Below are positions 35,668 to 44,878 of a stretch of DNA of 64,000 nt, piece by piece. The DNA is from Jannaschia sp. CCS1. Its GTDB lineage: Bacteria; Pseudomonadota; Alphaproteobacteria; Rhodobacterales; Rhodobacteraceae. Numbering within the stretch: the first letter of the stretch is position 1; every line of letters begins with the position of its first letter. The notes under the pieces are model-generated. The model saw nothing but the letters and a program-made list of their open reading frames with translations. It did not search any database and had not been told where the DNA came from. The stretch lies in assembly GCF_000013565.1 (NCBI RefSeq), contig NC_007802.1, positions 2,542,001 through 2,606,000 of the forward strand, given 5' to 3'. The translations under genes were made by a program, and so were the position numbers.

Positions 35668-36468
35668 TTATGATTGGTAGATCGGTGTTTCTGCGTCCTC
35701 GGCCACATCGGAAATGAGCATATGACCGGGGGAATGGGTGATGCAAAGCGGCAGGCGCGCATCGCGCAACACGTTTTGGGGCGTCACGCCGCAGGCCCAG
35801 AACACGGGCACTTCGCCGGGTTTGACCGCGACGGCATCTCCGTAGTCGGGCTTGGCAAGATCAGCGATCCCCAGCGCGCGCGGATCGCCTGTCGCAATCG
35901 GGGCGCCGTGGGCTTGGGGAAATCGGGCGCTGATGCCATGGGCCTTGTCGACCATCGCCTCGGGGATCGGGCGCATGGTTACGACCATATGGCCGTTGAA
36001 GGGACCAGCGGGCACGAGCGGGATATTGGTGCGAAACATCGGCACATTCACCCCGTCCTCAATATGGCGTACCGGGATGCCCGCGCGGACCAGCGCGTTC
36101 TCAAACGTGAACGAGCAGCCCAACGCGACACTCACCAGATCATCGGTCCAAAGGTCTCTGATATCCGTCACCTCGCCGGTCAACACGCCATCGCGGAAGA
36201 TGCGGTAGCGCGGCACGTCGGTGCGGATGTCGATGTCCACCCCCAGGGTCGGCAGCATCGGATCGCCCGTCTCGCTGACCCCCACGACGGGGCACGGCTT
36301 GGGGTTGCGCTGACAAAATCGCAGGAAGTCGAGCGCATGGGCGGCGGGCAGGATCGCGAGGTTGCACTGCAATTTGCCCGGCGCCATGCCAGAGGTATGC
36401 CCGCCAAATGCACCGCTTCGGATGCTGGCGCGGATCGCTGCCGCGTCTGCCGTGCTGTGCAATCCCAT
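35668..36468 (-). CDS. D-glutamate cyclase-family protein (DUF1445)
   Basis: 266 residues. DUF1445/YcsI family: RASIRSGAFGGHTSGMAPGKLQCNLAILP, CPVVGVSETGDP, VSVALGCSFTFENAL and DVPVFWACGVTPQNVL. The mammalian member DGLUCY interconverts D-glutamate and 5-oxo-D-proline, and Bacillus ycsI lies beside 5-oxoprolinase genes. Here it is 20 bp upstream of dctP and in the same operon as a fused 5-oxoprolinase, so the same chemistry is likely, although bacterial family members are often annotated only as hydro-lyases. The ATG at 36468 is preferred; a GTG 4 codons earlier is possible. Confidence 0.88.
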   Translation of the reverse strand: MGLHSTADAAAIRASIRSGAFGGHTSGMAPGKLQCNLAILPAAHALDFLRFCQRNPKPCPVVGVSETGDPMLPTLGVDIDIRTDVPRYRIFRDGVLTGEVTDIRDLWTDDLVSVALGCSFTFENALVRAGIPVRHIEDGVNVPMFRTNIPLVPAGPFNGHMVVTMRPIPEAMVDKAHGISARFPQAHGAPIATGDPRALGIADLAKPDYGDAVAVKPGEVPVFWACGVTPQNVLRDARLPLCITHSPGHMLISDVAEDAETPIYQS

Positions 36469-36561
36469 CAAAGCCCCCACTTGGTTAATCGCAGCTTCAC
36501 ACGGGTGTTGCGTTTAAATCAAATTATCATTTTGGATATGTCGCGATAGATTTTCTGGATG

Positions 36562-37440
36562 CTATGTTGGATGCGCGCGGTGCCAGCGCTCGGCCACATC
36601 CCGCGCGATCTCGGCACTGTTTTCCACCAGAAAACTGCGGGGCTCCGCCAGGTGGGACGCGGTGAATTCCAGCGGCGACAGGGGCAAATCGGGGTCGAAT
36701 TCGACCACCTGCCCGGCCTCCAGAAACGGCGTGGCCAGCACCCGGGGATACGGCCCCACGGCAATGCCCGCCGCGATCATGCGCAGGCTGGCGGAGAGCG
36801 ACGCGGAGGAGAACACCCGCATCTTCGGGCCAACGCGGGCGGCCAATTGGCTGGTCAGTTCCCTGTGGGGCCGCGTCTTGGAGGAATAGGAGATCACTGG
36901 GATTTCACCCAGATTGACGTCGTGCAGATGGGCCGCGCGATACCAGTGCAGGTCGAACTGCGGCAGGGCTGTGTTCTTCACGGAAAACTCCGAGATCGGC
37001 CCCATCAGAAACACCAGATCCAGGCGCCGCTCCACCAGTGCGTCGCGCAGGGAGCCGGAAATATCCACGGTGAGATCCACGTTCACGCGCGGGTAAGCCT
37101 CTGAGACGGCTTCCAGAAACTCCGGCAGCCAGGCCTGGGCAATGGTCTCGGACGCGCCGATGCGAAAGAGCCCTTCGGTCTCGGACGCATTGCCGACGCG
37201 GTTCTTGATCTCTTCTTCCACGAACAGCATCTGCTCCGCATAGGCCAGCAGCTGTTGGCCGTGCTTGGTCAGGATCAACTGGCCCGGTCCCCGCTCGAAC
37301 AGTGGCACCTGCAACTCGCCCTCAAGGTTGGAGATCCGCGTCGACACGGCGGGTTGTGACAGATTCAAGCGATCGGAGGCTTTGCGAAAGCCGCCCAAGC
37401 GCGCGACCCAGAGAAAGGTGCGGATTTGTTCAAAGGTCAC
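36562..37440 (-). CDS. LysR-family regulator of the TRAP/5-oxoprolinase locus
   Basis: 292 residues from a GTG start (TFEQIRTFLWVARLGGFRKASDRLNLSQPAVSTRISNLEGELQ), with GGAGG 9 bp upstream. LysR helix-turn-helix at the N-terminus and an effector domain after about residue 90. The start overlaps the last codons of the YhaN-like gene by 11 bp. It is followed, 93 bp downstream in the same direction, by the D-glutamate cyclase gene, so it probably governs that operon. Confidence 0.88.
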   Translation of the reverse strand: MTFEQIRTFLWVARLGGFRKASDRLNLSQPAVSTRISNLEGELQVPLFERGPGQLILTKHGQQLLAYAEQMLFVEEEIKNRVGNASETEGLFRIGASETIAQAWLPEFLEAVSEAYPRVNVDLTVDISGSLRDALVERRLDLVFLMGPISEFSVKNTALPQFDLHWYRAAHLHDVNLGEIPVISYSSKTRPHRELTSQLAARVGPKMRVFSSASLSASLRMIAAGIAVGPYPRVLATPFLEAGQVVEFDPDLPLSPLEFTASHLAEPRSFLVENSAEIARDVAERWHRAHPT

Positions 37441-40042
37441 GGATTGTGACCTCCGGCCGTGTGCCGCCAAGGCTCAGAAACGCCATCGTGCGGCAGGTGA
37501 ACACCAGGATTTGCTGATCCTGCGCCACCCGGGTCAACGCGGTGAACATCCTCACGATGCGCCCGTCGTCGGAATAGACCAGCGCGTCGTCCAGAACGAT
37601 GGGCATGTGTCGTCCCTGCCGCTTGAACAACCGCGCGAAGGCCAGCCGCGTCAGGATCGCGATCTGCTCCTGCGTGCCGCCGGACAAGCGGTCCAACGTC
37701 TCCTCCGTCTCGGCCCGTGTGAGGCCTGCGGGCAGCAGACTGTCGCTGTCAAACTGCAAACCCGCATCGTCATAGAGGATCGACAGGAGCGGTTTCAGCT
37801 CTGCCTGCACCGGACCAAAATAGGTGTCTCGCGCCGCTGTCCGTTCGGCGTCCAGCGCGGCCTGCAGGCGCTGTAACGCGGCGGCTTTGGCGGCAAAACG
37901 GGCGGCCCGGGCGCGGGCGGTATCGAGTTCTCCGGCAAGGGTGTCGCGGGTCTCCTCGATCCCGGCCTCGGACAGGGCGCGGATCTCGGCGGACAACTCC
38001 GCGACACGGATGCGGGCCTTCTGGGTTTGCTCATCGGCGGCGCGGATTGCGGTGCGGGCCCGGGTCACTTCAGCTTCCGCCGTCACCATGTCAGGCGCTT
38101 TTTCACGGAGCGTTGCGAGGGCCGTCGCGGTGGTTTTCAGCGCGTCGGCGGCGACGGCGTTTGCGCGGATCAACTCCGTTTTGACGGCCTCCCGCGTGTC
38201 TTCCGCGCCTGCGGCAGCGCGCGCCATGTCCAACGCCTGCTGTGCCGCATCCGCCGCCGCTTGGGCGCGGATTGCAGCTTCGCGTGCCTGTGTTGCCGCC
38301 GTCTCCGCGACAGTGAGGGTGGCTTGCGCCTCAATGTCTGCCGCCTGCGCGCGATCCAGCGTCTTGGTCAGAGCCTCCGGCTCGGGCAGCGGGGTGTCAT
38401 TGACCTCACCAGCGGCCAGCTCGGCAGCGGCCATCTGCGCGCGCAAGCCGTCAGGTCCGCCGGGGGCCAGCGTCGTCAGGATTGCATCGGCCGTGTCCCG
38501 CTCCTGCTCCGCCACCGCACGCTGCGCCGTCAGATCGCGGGCATCTTGGATATCGCTTGCGGCCGCTGTGGCCAACAGATCATCGCGTGTCGACATCGCG
38601 CGGGTCAGGTCGGTGTCGGAGACCTCCGGCACCTGCAATGACAGCGTGCCAATGCCGGGCAGCGTTAACTCTACCGCACCATGTAGGGCGAGGTCCTGTC
38701 CGCCCGGCAGGGGTGATCCGTCGCGCAGGGCACGCGCCTCTCCATCGTAGGTCATTCGCAAGGTCGCCGCGTGCGCCGCAAGGGTCGCGGTCTGTGCGGC
38801 GACGTCACTTTGCGCCTCTTCCACGCGGCGAAGCCATTCGGGCGTGGCCGAGGATGCCGCCACTTTTGCATGGGCTGCATCGCGGGTTTTTTGAGCATCT
38901 TCAATTTGTTGCAGCCAGTTCTTCAAGTCGTCCGCTCGCACCCGTGCGGCCCGCGCCTCGGCCTGTTTGCGCGCCGCCTCCTGATCCGCGCGTGCCTGAG
39001 AAACAGCCTGTTGCGCCTCCGACCTCGTGGCCCGCATCTGCGTCAACATACTGTCCCGTTGACCCGTCTCACGCATGGCGTCGCGCAACACATCCTGCGC
39101 TTGCGTCACCGCCGCCTGTGCGGTGGTTAACCTTTCCACCGCCGCAAGAAACACGTCCAGCTTGTCGCGCGCGGCCTGCGCCTCGATCTCGGCCAGACGG
39201 TGGGTTTGGGCGGCACGATCCACTTGACCCGCATGGGCTTTGGCGTTGGCAAAGTCCACCTCTGCCTTGGCCAAAGCCGCCCCCCGGATGGCCCTGGCCT
39301 CCTCTTGATCCAGATGCGCCAACTGCGCCTCCACCTGCCTGCGCGCCGCAAGTGCACCAGAGAGCCTATCGATCTGTGCGGTCAGCGCGGCCAGATCCTC
39401 CTTCATCCCGGCGATGTCGGTGTTGAGCGTGCGCCACGCGCCGGTGGGTTTTCCGGTGGCCGTGACCAGGCCTTTCAACTCCTCTGCCACGCGCTTCATC
39501 ACCCGGTCCATGCGCCGACCGCCGGTCATGGCATCAATCTCTCCGCTCACGGACGACAGCAAATCGCGGCGCTCGTCCAATTGCCTGGCACCGTCCACCT
39601 TGCTGTCGACGGCAAGATCAGTGACGCCCTGGCGCACCCACAACAAGCCCGCCGGGCCATTCTTGTCGGACCCAAGCAAGTCCAGAAGCCAACGCTCCGC
39701 CTCATCATCCTGGGCCACGACCGCCTCCCCCGGCAATCGCAGGACCCGCGCGGATCCCGAGCCCTTCAGGAACGTCTTTTCCACGCGGAAATGACCTGCA
39801 TCCGTCTCGATCTCCGCCGCGACCTCAACCGCGCCCCTGGCATAGGGTTGCAGGTTTTTCACCGGCTTGGCGGCAGAGCTGTACTTCTCAAAGAACAGCG
39901 CGTGGAGCGCGTCGAAGAAGGTGGATTTGCCGAATTCATTGGCCTCCGACACCACGGTTATGCCGTCGCCGATCCCGGTGATAGACGCGCGCTGGCCGGC
40001 GAACTTGCGCACATTGCCCAGGTGGAGCGCGCGCAGCCGCAT
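37430..40042 (-). CDS. YhaN/SbcC-like SMC-type ATPase
   Basis: 870 residues. N-terminal ATPase lobe with a Walker A variant EANEFGKST (residues 33-41; the first glycine of GxxxxGKS is replaced by glutamate). A long coiled-coil middle (about 170-720, very rich in Ala/Gln/Arg/Glu) follows, then the C-terminal lobe with ABC signature LSGGTQEQIAILTRLAFARLF and Walker B MPIVLDDALVYSD. The partner nuclease gene ends 1 bp before its start. Pairs of this kind (YhaN with YhaO) resemble SbcCD/Mre11-Rad50 and act in DNA end processing or repair. Confidence 0.88.
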   Translation of the reverse strand: MRLRALHLGNVRKFAGQRASITGIGDGITVVSEANEFGKSTFFDALHALFFEKYSSAAKPVKNLQPYARGAVEVAAEIETDAGHFRVEKTFLKGSGSARVLRLPGEAVVAQDDEAERWLLDLLGSDKNGPAGLLWVRQGVTDLAVDSKVDGARQLDERRDLLSSVSGEIDAMTGGRRMDRVMKRVAEELKGLVTATGKPTGAWRTLNTDIAGMKEDLAALTAQIDRLSGALAARRQVEAQLAHLDQEEARAIRGAALAKAEVDFANAKAHAGQVDRAAQTHRLAEIEAQAARDKLDVFLAAVERLTTAQAAVTQAQDVLRDAMRETGQRDSMLTQMRATRSEAQQAVSQARADQEAARKQAEARAARVRADDLKNWLQQIEDAQKTRDAAHAKVAASSATPEWLRRVEEAQSDVAAQTATLAAHAATLRMTYDGEARALRDGSPLPGGQDLALHGAVELTLPGIGTLSLQVPEVSDTDLTRAMSTRDDLLATAAASDIQDARDLTAQRAVAEQERDTADAILTTLAPGGPDGLRAQMAAAELAAGEVNDTPLPEPEALTKTLDRAQAADIEAQATLTVAETAATQAREAAIRAQAAADAAQQALDMARAAAGAEDTREAVKTELIRANAVAADALKTTATALATLREKAPDMVTAEAEVTRARTAIRAADEQTQKARIRVAELSAEIRALSEAGIEETRDTLAGELDTARARAARFAAKAAALQRLQAALDAERTAARDTYFGPVQAELKPLLSILYDDAGLQFDSDSLLPAGLTRAETEETLDRLSGGTQEQIAILTRLAFARLFKRQGRHMPIVLDDALVYSDDGRIVRMFTALTRVAQDQQILVFTCRTMAFLSLGGTRPEVTIRDL

Positions 40043-40043
40043 C

Positions 40044-41135
40044 TCAGGCCTCCGCCGCGTAGGTGAACAAGAGCGACAGCGCAGCGTCTGCCGTGGCGCG
40101 TGCCTCCGGGCTCAGTGCCTGATCATCCGCTTCCCGCACCAGCGCCTCGGCCGCGGCCCGCAGCGCGCCCTGCCGGTCAATCTGATCAAGGTCCGACGTC
40201 TCATGAACCAGATCCAGCCCGTCAAATTCCGCCTCCGCCCAAAGGAAATCAGGGGCGGCATGGTCGAAGGCCGCTTCCAAATCACGGCGTACCGCCGGTC
40301 GCGCGCGGCCCGTGAGCGTCAGTTTCAACAACGTTCGCGCACGATCCTGGGGGGGAAGCGGCAGGTCAGCCTCATCACCAATCAGATCCACCTCCGATGC
40401 GCGCCAGATCAGCCGCGACGTGGGGTGCGGCGTGACCGTCACCCGTGCGCCGTCGACCTCCACCAACAAGGCGGACGGGTCCATGGCGTGTTTGAAGCTG
40501 TCGGCCTCGGGCGCGCCCGAATACCAGGTGTTTTCCGACACTTGCAGCTGTCCGTGCCAATCCCCGAGCCCCAGATAGGCAAGGCCTGCGTCGCGGGCGC
40601 GATTGAAAGACAGGACCGACGCGCCCCCGTCTTCTGCCGAAAACCCCCGGATGGAGCCATGGGCCAAGCCGATCCGAAGCGCGTCGCCGGTGGCCGCATC
40701 GTCGAACCAATCCGTCAGATCCCGGCCCGGGTGGCGTTCCGTGGGCGGGGCTGGCAAGAGCGCGACACCATCCGTCAGCATCACCGGCTCAGGCCGCAAG
40801 AGCGCGTGAACATTGGCGGGTGCGTCGCTGGTGAAGGTCCGCCAAAGTTCCGTCGCGTTGACATGGTCGTGGTTGCCCGGCAGCACCCACCACGTCACGT
40901 CAGCGGCCTCCCGCATCGCGTTGAGCGCGCCGCGAATGACCTTCGGCGCGGGCGTCATCTTATCGAACGTGTCACCGGCAAGAAGGACGTGTCTGGCCCC
41001 GTTGGTCCGCGCGATATCGGCCAGCGTTGTCAGGGATTCGAGGCGCGCCTGTTGCAGACGCACGCGCACATCTTCCGGAAACGTCCCGAAGGATTTGCCC
41101 AGGTGCAGGTCAGAGGAATGGACAAAGGAGACCAT
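40044..41135 (-). CDS. YhaO/SbcD-like metallophosphoesterase nuclease
   Basis: 363 residues. Calcineurin-like phosphoesterase metal motifs in order: SDLHLG (9-14), AGDTFD, PGNHDH and later GLAHGSI. It is the Mre11/SbcD-type nuclease that works with the adjacent SMC-like ATPase, from which it is separated by a single base. The C-terminal portion (about 290-363) is helical and probably binds the coiled-coil base of the partner. Confidence 0.9.
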   Translation of the reverse strand: MVSFVHSSDLHLGKSFGTFPEDVRVRLQQARLESLTTLADIARTNGARHVLLAGDTFDKMTPAPKVIRGALNAMREAADVTWWVLPGNHDHVNATELWRTFTSDAPANVHALLRPEPVMLTDGVALLPAPPTERHPGRDLTDWFDDAATGDALRIGLAHGSIRGFSAEDGGASVLSFNRARDAGLAYLGLGDWHGQLQVSENTWYSGAPEADSFKHAMDPSALLVEVDGARVTVTPHPTSRLIWRASEVDLIGDEADLPLPPQDRARTLLKLTLTGRARPAVRRDLEAAFDHAAPDFLWAEAEFDGLDLVHETSDLDQIDRQGALRAAAEALVREADDQALSPEARATADAALSLLFTYAAEA

Positions 41136-41147
41136 GGGCGCAGAACC

Positions 41148-42047
41148 TCAGCCGATATCCTCCACCAGCGCGCCGGGAGACTGGATGACGTTGCCCGCGA
41201 CGGCACAGGCGGCGGCCACCGCGTCGGCAGGCGGCGTGCCCGCGATCAGCTTGGCCAGAAATGCCGCATTGAAGCTGTCGCCCGCCGCCGTGGTATCGAC
41301 GACCGCGTTCACGGATGTGGGCGTAGCGACGCCCGCCTCCCCGCCGCAGGAATAGTGGACATCTCCCGCGCCGTTCTTGACGACCACGCTTGTGGCCCCG
41401 GCCGAGAGGTATCGCGCCACGGTCGCCGCAGGGTTTGCATCGCCGAAGTGGCGGGCTTCATCCTCAAAAGACGGCATGACGATTTCCGAGCTGAGAGCGG
41501 CTTCCATGATCGCCGCGCGCATATCTTCCGGATCGGCCCAAAGCGCGTCGCGAATGTTGGGATCGAAGGCCACGACTGCGCCACCTGCCTGCGCCTCGGA
41601 GATGGCATCAAACAGCACTTCCCGCGCCTCCTCCGTCAGGATGGCGAGTGTTATGCCGCTGAAAAACACGATGTCGGCGCCCTGCAAGGACGCGGTCAGC
41701 GCCTCTTCATCATTGGCCAGCGTGCGGGCGGCGGACGTCTCGCGCCAATAGTGGAAGCTGCGCTCCCCATCATCCAGCTGCGTGAGGTAGAGGCCCAATC
41801 CCCTGTCCGGATGCCGTGCCATATGCTGCGTGCCGATCCCGGCATCTGCCGCAAACGTACGGAAGGCGTCCGAGAGACTGTCCGTGCCGATGGCCGTCAG
41901 GAACTCAACCTGCCAGCCGGGTGCGAGCCGCGCCAGATACCAGGCCATGTTGAACGTATCGCCAGCAAACGACATCGCGAAGGTCCCCGGCGTGCCAGAG
42001 GGTGCCATTTCGACCATACACTCGCCAATCGACACCACGCGCGTCAT
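41148..42047 (-). CDS. kdgK: 2-Dehydro-3-deoxygluconokinase (PfkB family)
   Basis: 299 residues; phosphorylates 2-keto-3-deoxygluconate to KDPG, which enters the Entner-Doudoroff pathway. N-terminal VVSIGECMVEMAPSG and the C-terminal PfkB signature DTTAAGDSFNAAFLAKL with catalytic Asp and anion hole. Specificity for KDG is inferred from SFAGDTFNMAWYLARLAP and overall resemblance; a related ribo- or fructokinase cannot be excluded. It lies 12 bp upstream of the YhaO-like gene, a chance-looking neighbour. Confidence 0.82.
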   Translation of the reverse strand: MTRVVSIGECMVEMAPSGTPGTFAMSFAGDTFNMAWYLARLAPGWQVEFLTAIGTDSLSDAFRTFAADAGIGTQHMARHPDRGLGLYLTQLDDGERSFHYWRETSAARTLANDEEALTASLQGADIVFFSGITLAILTEEAREVLFDAISEAQAGGAVVAFDPNIRDALWADPEDMRAAIMEAALSSEIVMPSFEDEARHFGDANPAATVARYLSAGATSVVVKNGAGDVHYSCGGEAGVATPTSVNAVVDTTAAGDSFNAAFLAKLIAGTPPADAVAAACAVAGNVIQSPGALVEDIG

Positions 42048-42189
42048 TGGGCGACCTTGGGGGCTGGGAACATGGTGAAGCGATGGGGCATTGTGATCTC
42101 CGCTCAAGGTCCTGGTCAGCCACCAACTTGCGCAAATCCATCGGGAAAGACCAGTGGGGATCGTGCCGGTCGCAAGCGGCGGCGGTGGG

Positions 42190-43890
42190 TCAGGCGCGGA
42201 TCTGGTCCAGGTCCTTGTCGGACCGCATCAGAAGGGCGGTAAAATCGTCGGCGGGCATGGGACGTTGCAGCGTGTAGCCCTGCAAGACATCACAATCCAC
42301 AGAGCGAATGGCAGCCATCTGGATGCCCGTCTCCAGCCCCTCAATCGCGATAGCCGCCCGCTCCAGCCGGGCGATGCGGGCCAGCGACTTCAGGGTCTGG
42401 ATCTGGTGGGGGTTGCTGGCGAGCGGCGCGATCAGGCTGCGGTCGATCTTTACCTGATCCGGCCTGACCGCCTGAAGGGCCGCCACCGACGAATGGCCGG
42501 AACCGAAATCATCAAGCTCAATCCGAAGTCCCAGATCGCGCAAGGCGTTCAATTTGAACGCAAGGTCATCGTCGAGCGCATCCAGAAAGGCCGTTTCCAG
42601 CAATTCGAGGGACATCCTGTGACACGGCTCCAGCACCGCGCGGATGCTGTCGATCAGGTCCGGTGCGCGCAGCCGTGCGGCGGAGGTGTTGAGCGAGATG
42701 ATCGGGAAGGGAACGCCCGCCTCGGCCCAGGCCACTTGCTGGCGGGCGACGATGGAAAAAACGCAAGCGTCAATTTCGGGCAGCAACCCGGCCCGCTCCG
42801 CCTCGGGCAGGAAGGCATCGGGTGTCAGCAGGCCGCGTTTGGGGCAATTCCAACGCACCAGCGCTTCCCCCCCCACCACATCGAGGGTTCTGGCGTCAAA
42901 TTGCGGCTGGTAGTGGCAAATGAGTTCGTCGTTGCGGATCGCTGCCAGAATATCCTGGCGTGCGTTGGACGCTTTTGCCGACGCCTCCCCGATCTGCGCG
43001 GTATAGGCCTGATAACCCGAGCGGCCTGCGTTTTTTGCCGCATAAAGGGCCGCGTCGGCGTTCACGAAAACCTCCGACGGGTTGTGGGGCGGGCCTTCGC
43101 CAAAGGCATAGCCGATGCTGACGCTGACCGAGCAATCCTGCCCCTCAAACACCTGCGGCGCGGCACAATCCTGCACCAACTCTTCGCACAAACCGATGAT
43201 GACCTGCTCATCGGGAGCGGACTTGAACAGCACCGCGAATTCATCGCCACCGACGCGGAAGCACGTCCCCAGCTTGCCGATGACCCGGCCCAGAGCCGTC
43301 GCGATCGCGGCCAGCACATGATCACCGGCCATGTGGCCCAGAGTGTCATTGACCTCTTTGAAATGATCCAAGTCCAGATGCATCACGCAATAGCGGTCCT
43401 TCGGGCCAAGCCGGTTGAACAGCGTCAGCGTCATCTCGTCCAGGCTGCGCCGGTTGCCAAGCCCGGTCAGCGCGTCATGGCGGGCGTCATACTTCAGCTG
43501 GCGCTGCGCCTTCTGCAATTCCTCCGCCCGCAGATAATCCTTGGTGACGTCGATATTCACGCCGATCAGACGGCTGGGGTGCCCGGGCGTGACCACACTG
43601 CGGGCAAGGCTGCGGATATGGCGCACCCCGCCATCTTCCCGCAGGATGCGGTAATCGCGGCGAAAGTCCGTATTCTCGATCTTGCATTTTTCGGCGTAGG
43701 CGACCGTTGCTTCCAGATCGTCAGGATGCAAATGGCTTTCCCAGAAATCGTCGGGGCGGACGTTCAACCCATCCTCGATCCCGTAGATCTCCAGCATCCG
43801 GTCATCCCAATGGACACGACCGGTGGCTTCATCGAACTCCCAGACCCCCATCTGCGATGCTTCCACAGCCAATTGCAGCTTTTCCGCCAC
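42190..43890 (-). CDS. PAS-GGDEF-EAL cyclic-di-GMP protein
   Basis: 566 residues. A PAS/PAC sensor (about 5-118), GGDEF diguanylate cyclase domain with intact GGDEF at 214-218, and EAL phosphodiesterase domain with EAL at 342-344 (GGEALVRW) and ELLETAFLDALDDD further on. The RxxD inhibitory site upstream of GGDEF is not present. Both catalytic signatures look intact, so it may make or degrade c-di-GMP depending on input. There is no signal peptide or TM helix. Translation must begin at GTG 43890: the frame is open to an upstream TGA without any ATG. Confidence 0.9.
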   Translation of the reverse strand: MAEKLQLAVEASQMGVWEFDEATGRVHWDDRMLEIYGIEDGLNVRPDDFWESHLHPDDLEATVAYAEKCKIENTDFRRDYRILREDGGVRHIRSLARSVVTPGHPSRLIGVNIDVTKDYLRAEELQKAQRQLKYDARHDALTGLGNRRSLDEMTLTLFNRLGPKDRYCVMHLDLDHFKEVNDTLGHMAGDHVLAAIATALGRVIGKLGTCFRVGGDEFAVLFKSAPDEQVIIGLCEELVQDCAAPQVFEGQDCSVSVSIGYAFGEGPPHNPSEVFVNADAALYAAKNAGRSGYQAYTAQIGEASAKASNARQDILAAIRNDELICHYQPQFDARTLDVVGGEALVRWNCPKRGLLTPDAFLPEAERAGLLPEIDACVFSIVARQQVAWAEAGVPFPIISLNTSAARLRAPDLIDSIRAVLEPCHRMSLELLETAFLDALDDDLAFKLNALRDLGLRIELDDFGSGHSSVAALQAVRPDQVKIDRSLIAPLASNPHQIQTLKSLARIARLERAAIAIEGLETGIQMAAIRSVDCDVLQGYTLQRPMPADDFTALLMRSDKDLDQIRA

Positions 43891-44107
43891 TTCTGACAGA
43901 ACCGCCTTCCCAGCCGGGACCTTCCGTTTGTCACGATCGTCGTGGATGACGTACCTCTTGCTCCAATGGCCATGGCGGTGACCGGGTCAGCGCGCAGGTC
44001 GTGCTATCGGAAACCCTTGCAAATTTCCTTAATGGCAATATTGCAACCGCTGGAAAGCCGTGGACATCCGAAACAATATCATGACAATTCGTCTTACTTG
44101 CAAGTCA

Positions 44108-44878
44108 TCAGAGGCGGTGCGGCGACGCGCTGTCATCCCCGTCCAACCGCCTGTTCTTTTGCAGGGCCGTGTTCAGCGCGACACCACTGCCCCCGAAAGC
44201 CCGCATGGCCTTGATCAGGGTTGTCGCCTGATGCGCCGCATCCGCCACGGGCAGACCGGCCTCGCGGATGTTGGACAGGCAATTGCGGGCGCTGTCGGGT
44301 GTAGTGGCGGTCGGGTTTTTGGTGATGTAGACCCCAAGGCTGTCGGCGGCGGACAGGCCGGGCCGTTCTCCCAAAGCCATCACGACGGTCTGTGCACCCA
44401 ACGCCTGCGCAATGTCATCGCCCAAGGCCACGCGGGCCTGACGGGCGAGAATGACGTCACTTGTACCAAGACCGCATGCGCCGAGCTTGTTCGCCAGCGC
44501 CACCATGAACGCCGCCCCGTTCAGGGCCACGGCAATAGCCGACAGGCCATCGCCGAGAACCAGAGCGACATCGCACGGCTCTTGCGGCGTCAATCGGGCA
44601 CGATCCTCAGGCGACAGCCGACGCCCCAGATCAGGACGGCGAATATAGGTGTCACGGGACCCTGCCGCGCTGGTTACGACATCGTGGGACAGATCCGCCA
44701 CCGCGAGGGTGGTCGCCAGGCCGTCCACGTCCAACTCCGACAGCACGGCTTCTCTGGCACGTGCATGATCGAGCGCAAAGGCTAGCGCCGTGCGCGTGTC
44801 CTGCGTGCGGCGGCGCGGCCCGAGGGTCAGGCGCGCTTGCGTGATGGCGGATAGGTGCCCGGGCAGATGGTCACTCAT
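44108..44878 (-). CDS. eutC: Ethanolamine ammonia-lyase small subunit
   Basis: 256 residues. Together with EutB it forms the adenosylcobalamin-dependent enzyme that splits ethanolamine to acetaldehyde and ammonia. Family features: ALAFALDHARAREAVLSELD, SRDTYIRRPDLGRRLSPE, VLGDGLSAIAV and GERPGLSAADSLGVYITKNP. Start overlaps the eutB stop by 4 bp. No microcompartment or reactivase (eutA) genes are adjacent, so this is the simple eutBC form. Confidence 0.95.
   Translation of the reverse strand: MSDHLPGHLSAITQARLTLGPRRRTQDTRTALAFALDHARAREAVLSELDVDGLATTLAVADLSHDVVTSAAGSRDTYIRRPDLGRRLSPEDRARLTPQEPCDVALVLGDGLSAIAVALNGAAFMVALANKLGACGLGTSDVILARQARVALGDDIAQALGAQTVVMALGERPGLSAADSLGVYITKNPTATTPDSARNCLSNIREAGLPVADAAHQATTLIKAMRAFGGSGVALNTALQKNRRLDGDDSASPHRL

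Noticed and set aside
39867-42242. 791-codon open frame on the plus strand
   Set aside because: It runs antisense to the YhaN/YhaO-like and KDG kinase genes, has no recognisable domain, and is rich in Arg/Gly/His as expected for a shadow frame in high-GC DNA.
42154-43896. 580-codon open frame on the plus strand
   Set aside because: Mirror frame of the PAS-GGDEF-EAL gene, which has unmistakable motifs on the minus strand.
43764-43973. Alternative ATG start for the GGDEF-EAL protein
   Set aside because: The ATG at 43973 is in a different frame from the PAS domain; joining them would need a frameshift for which there is no evidence.
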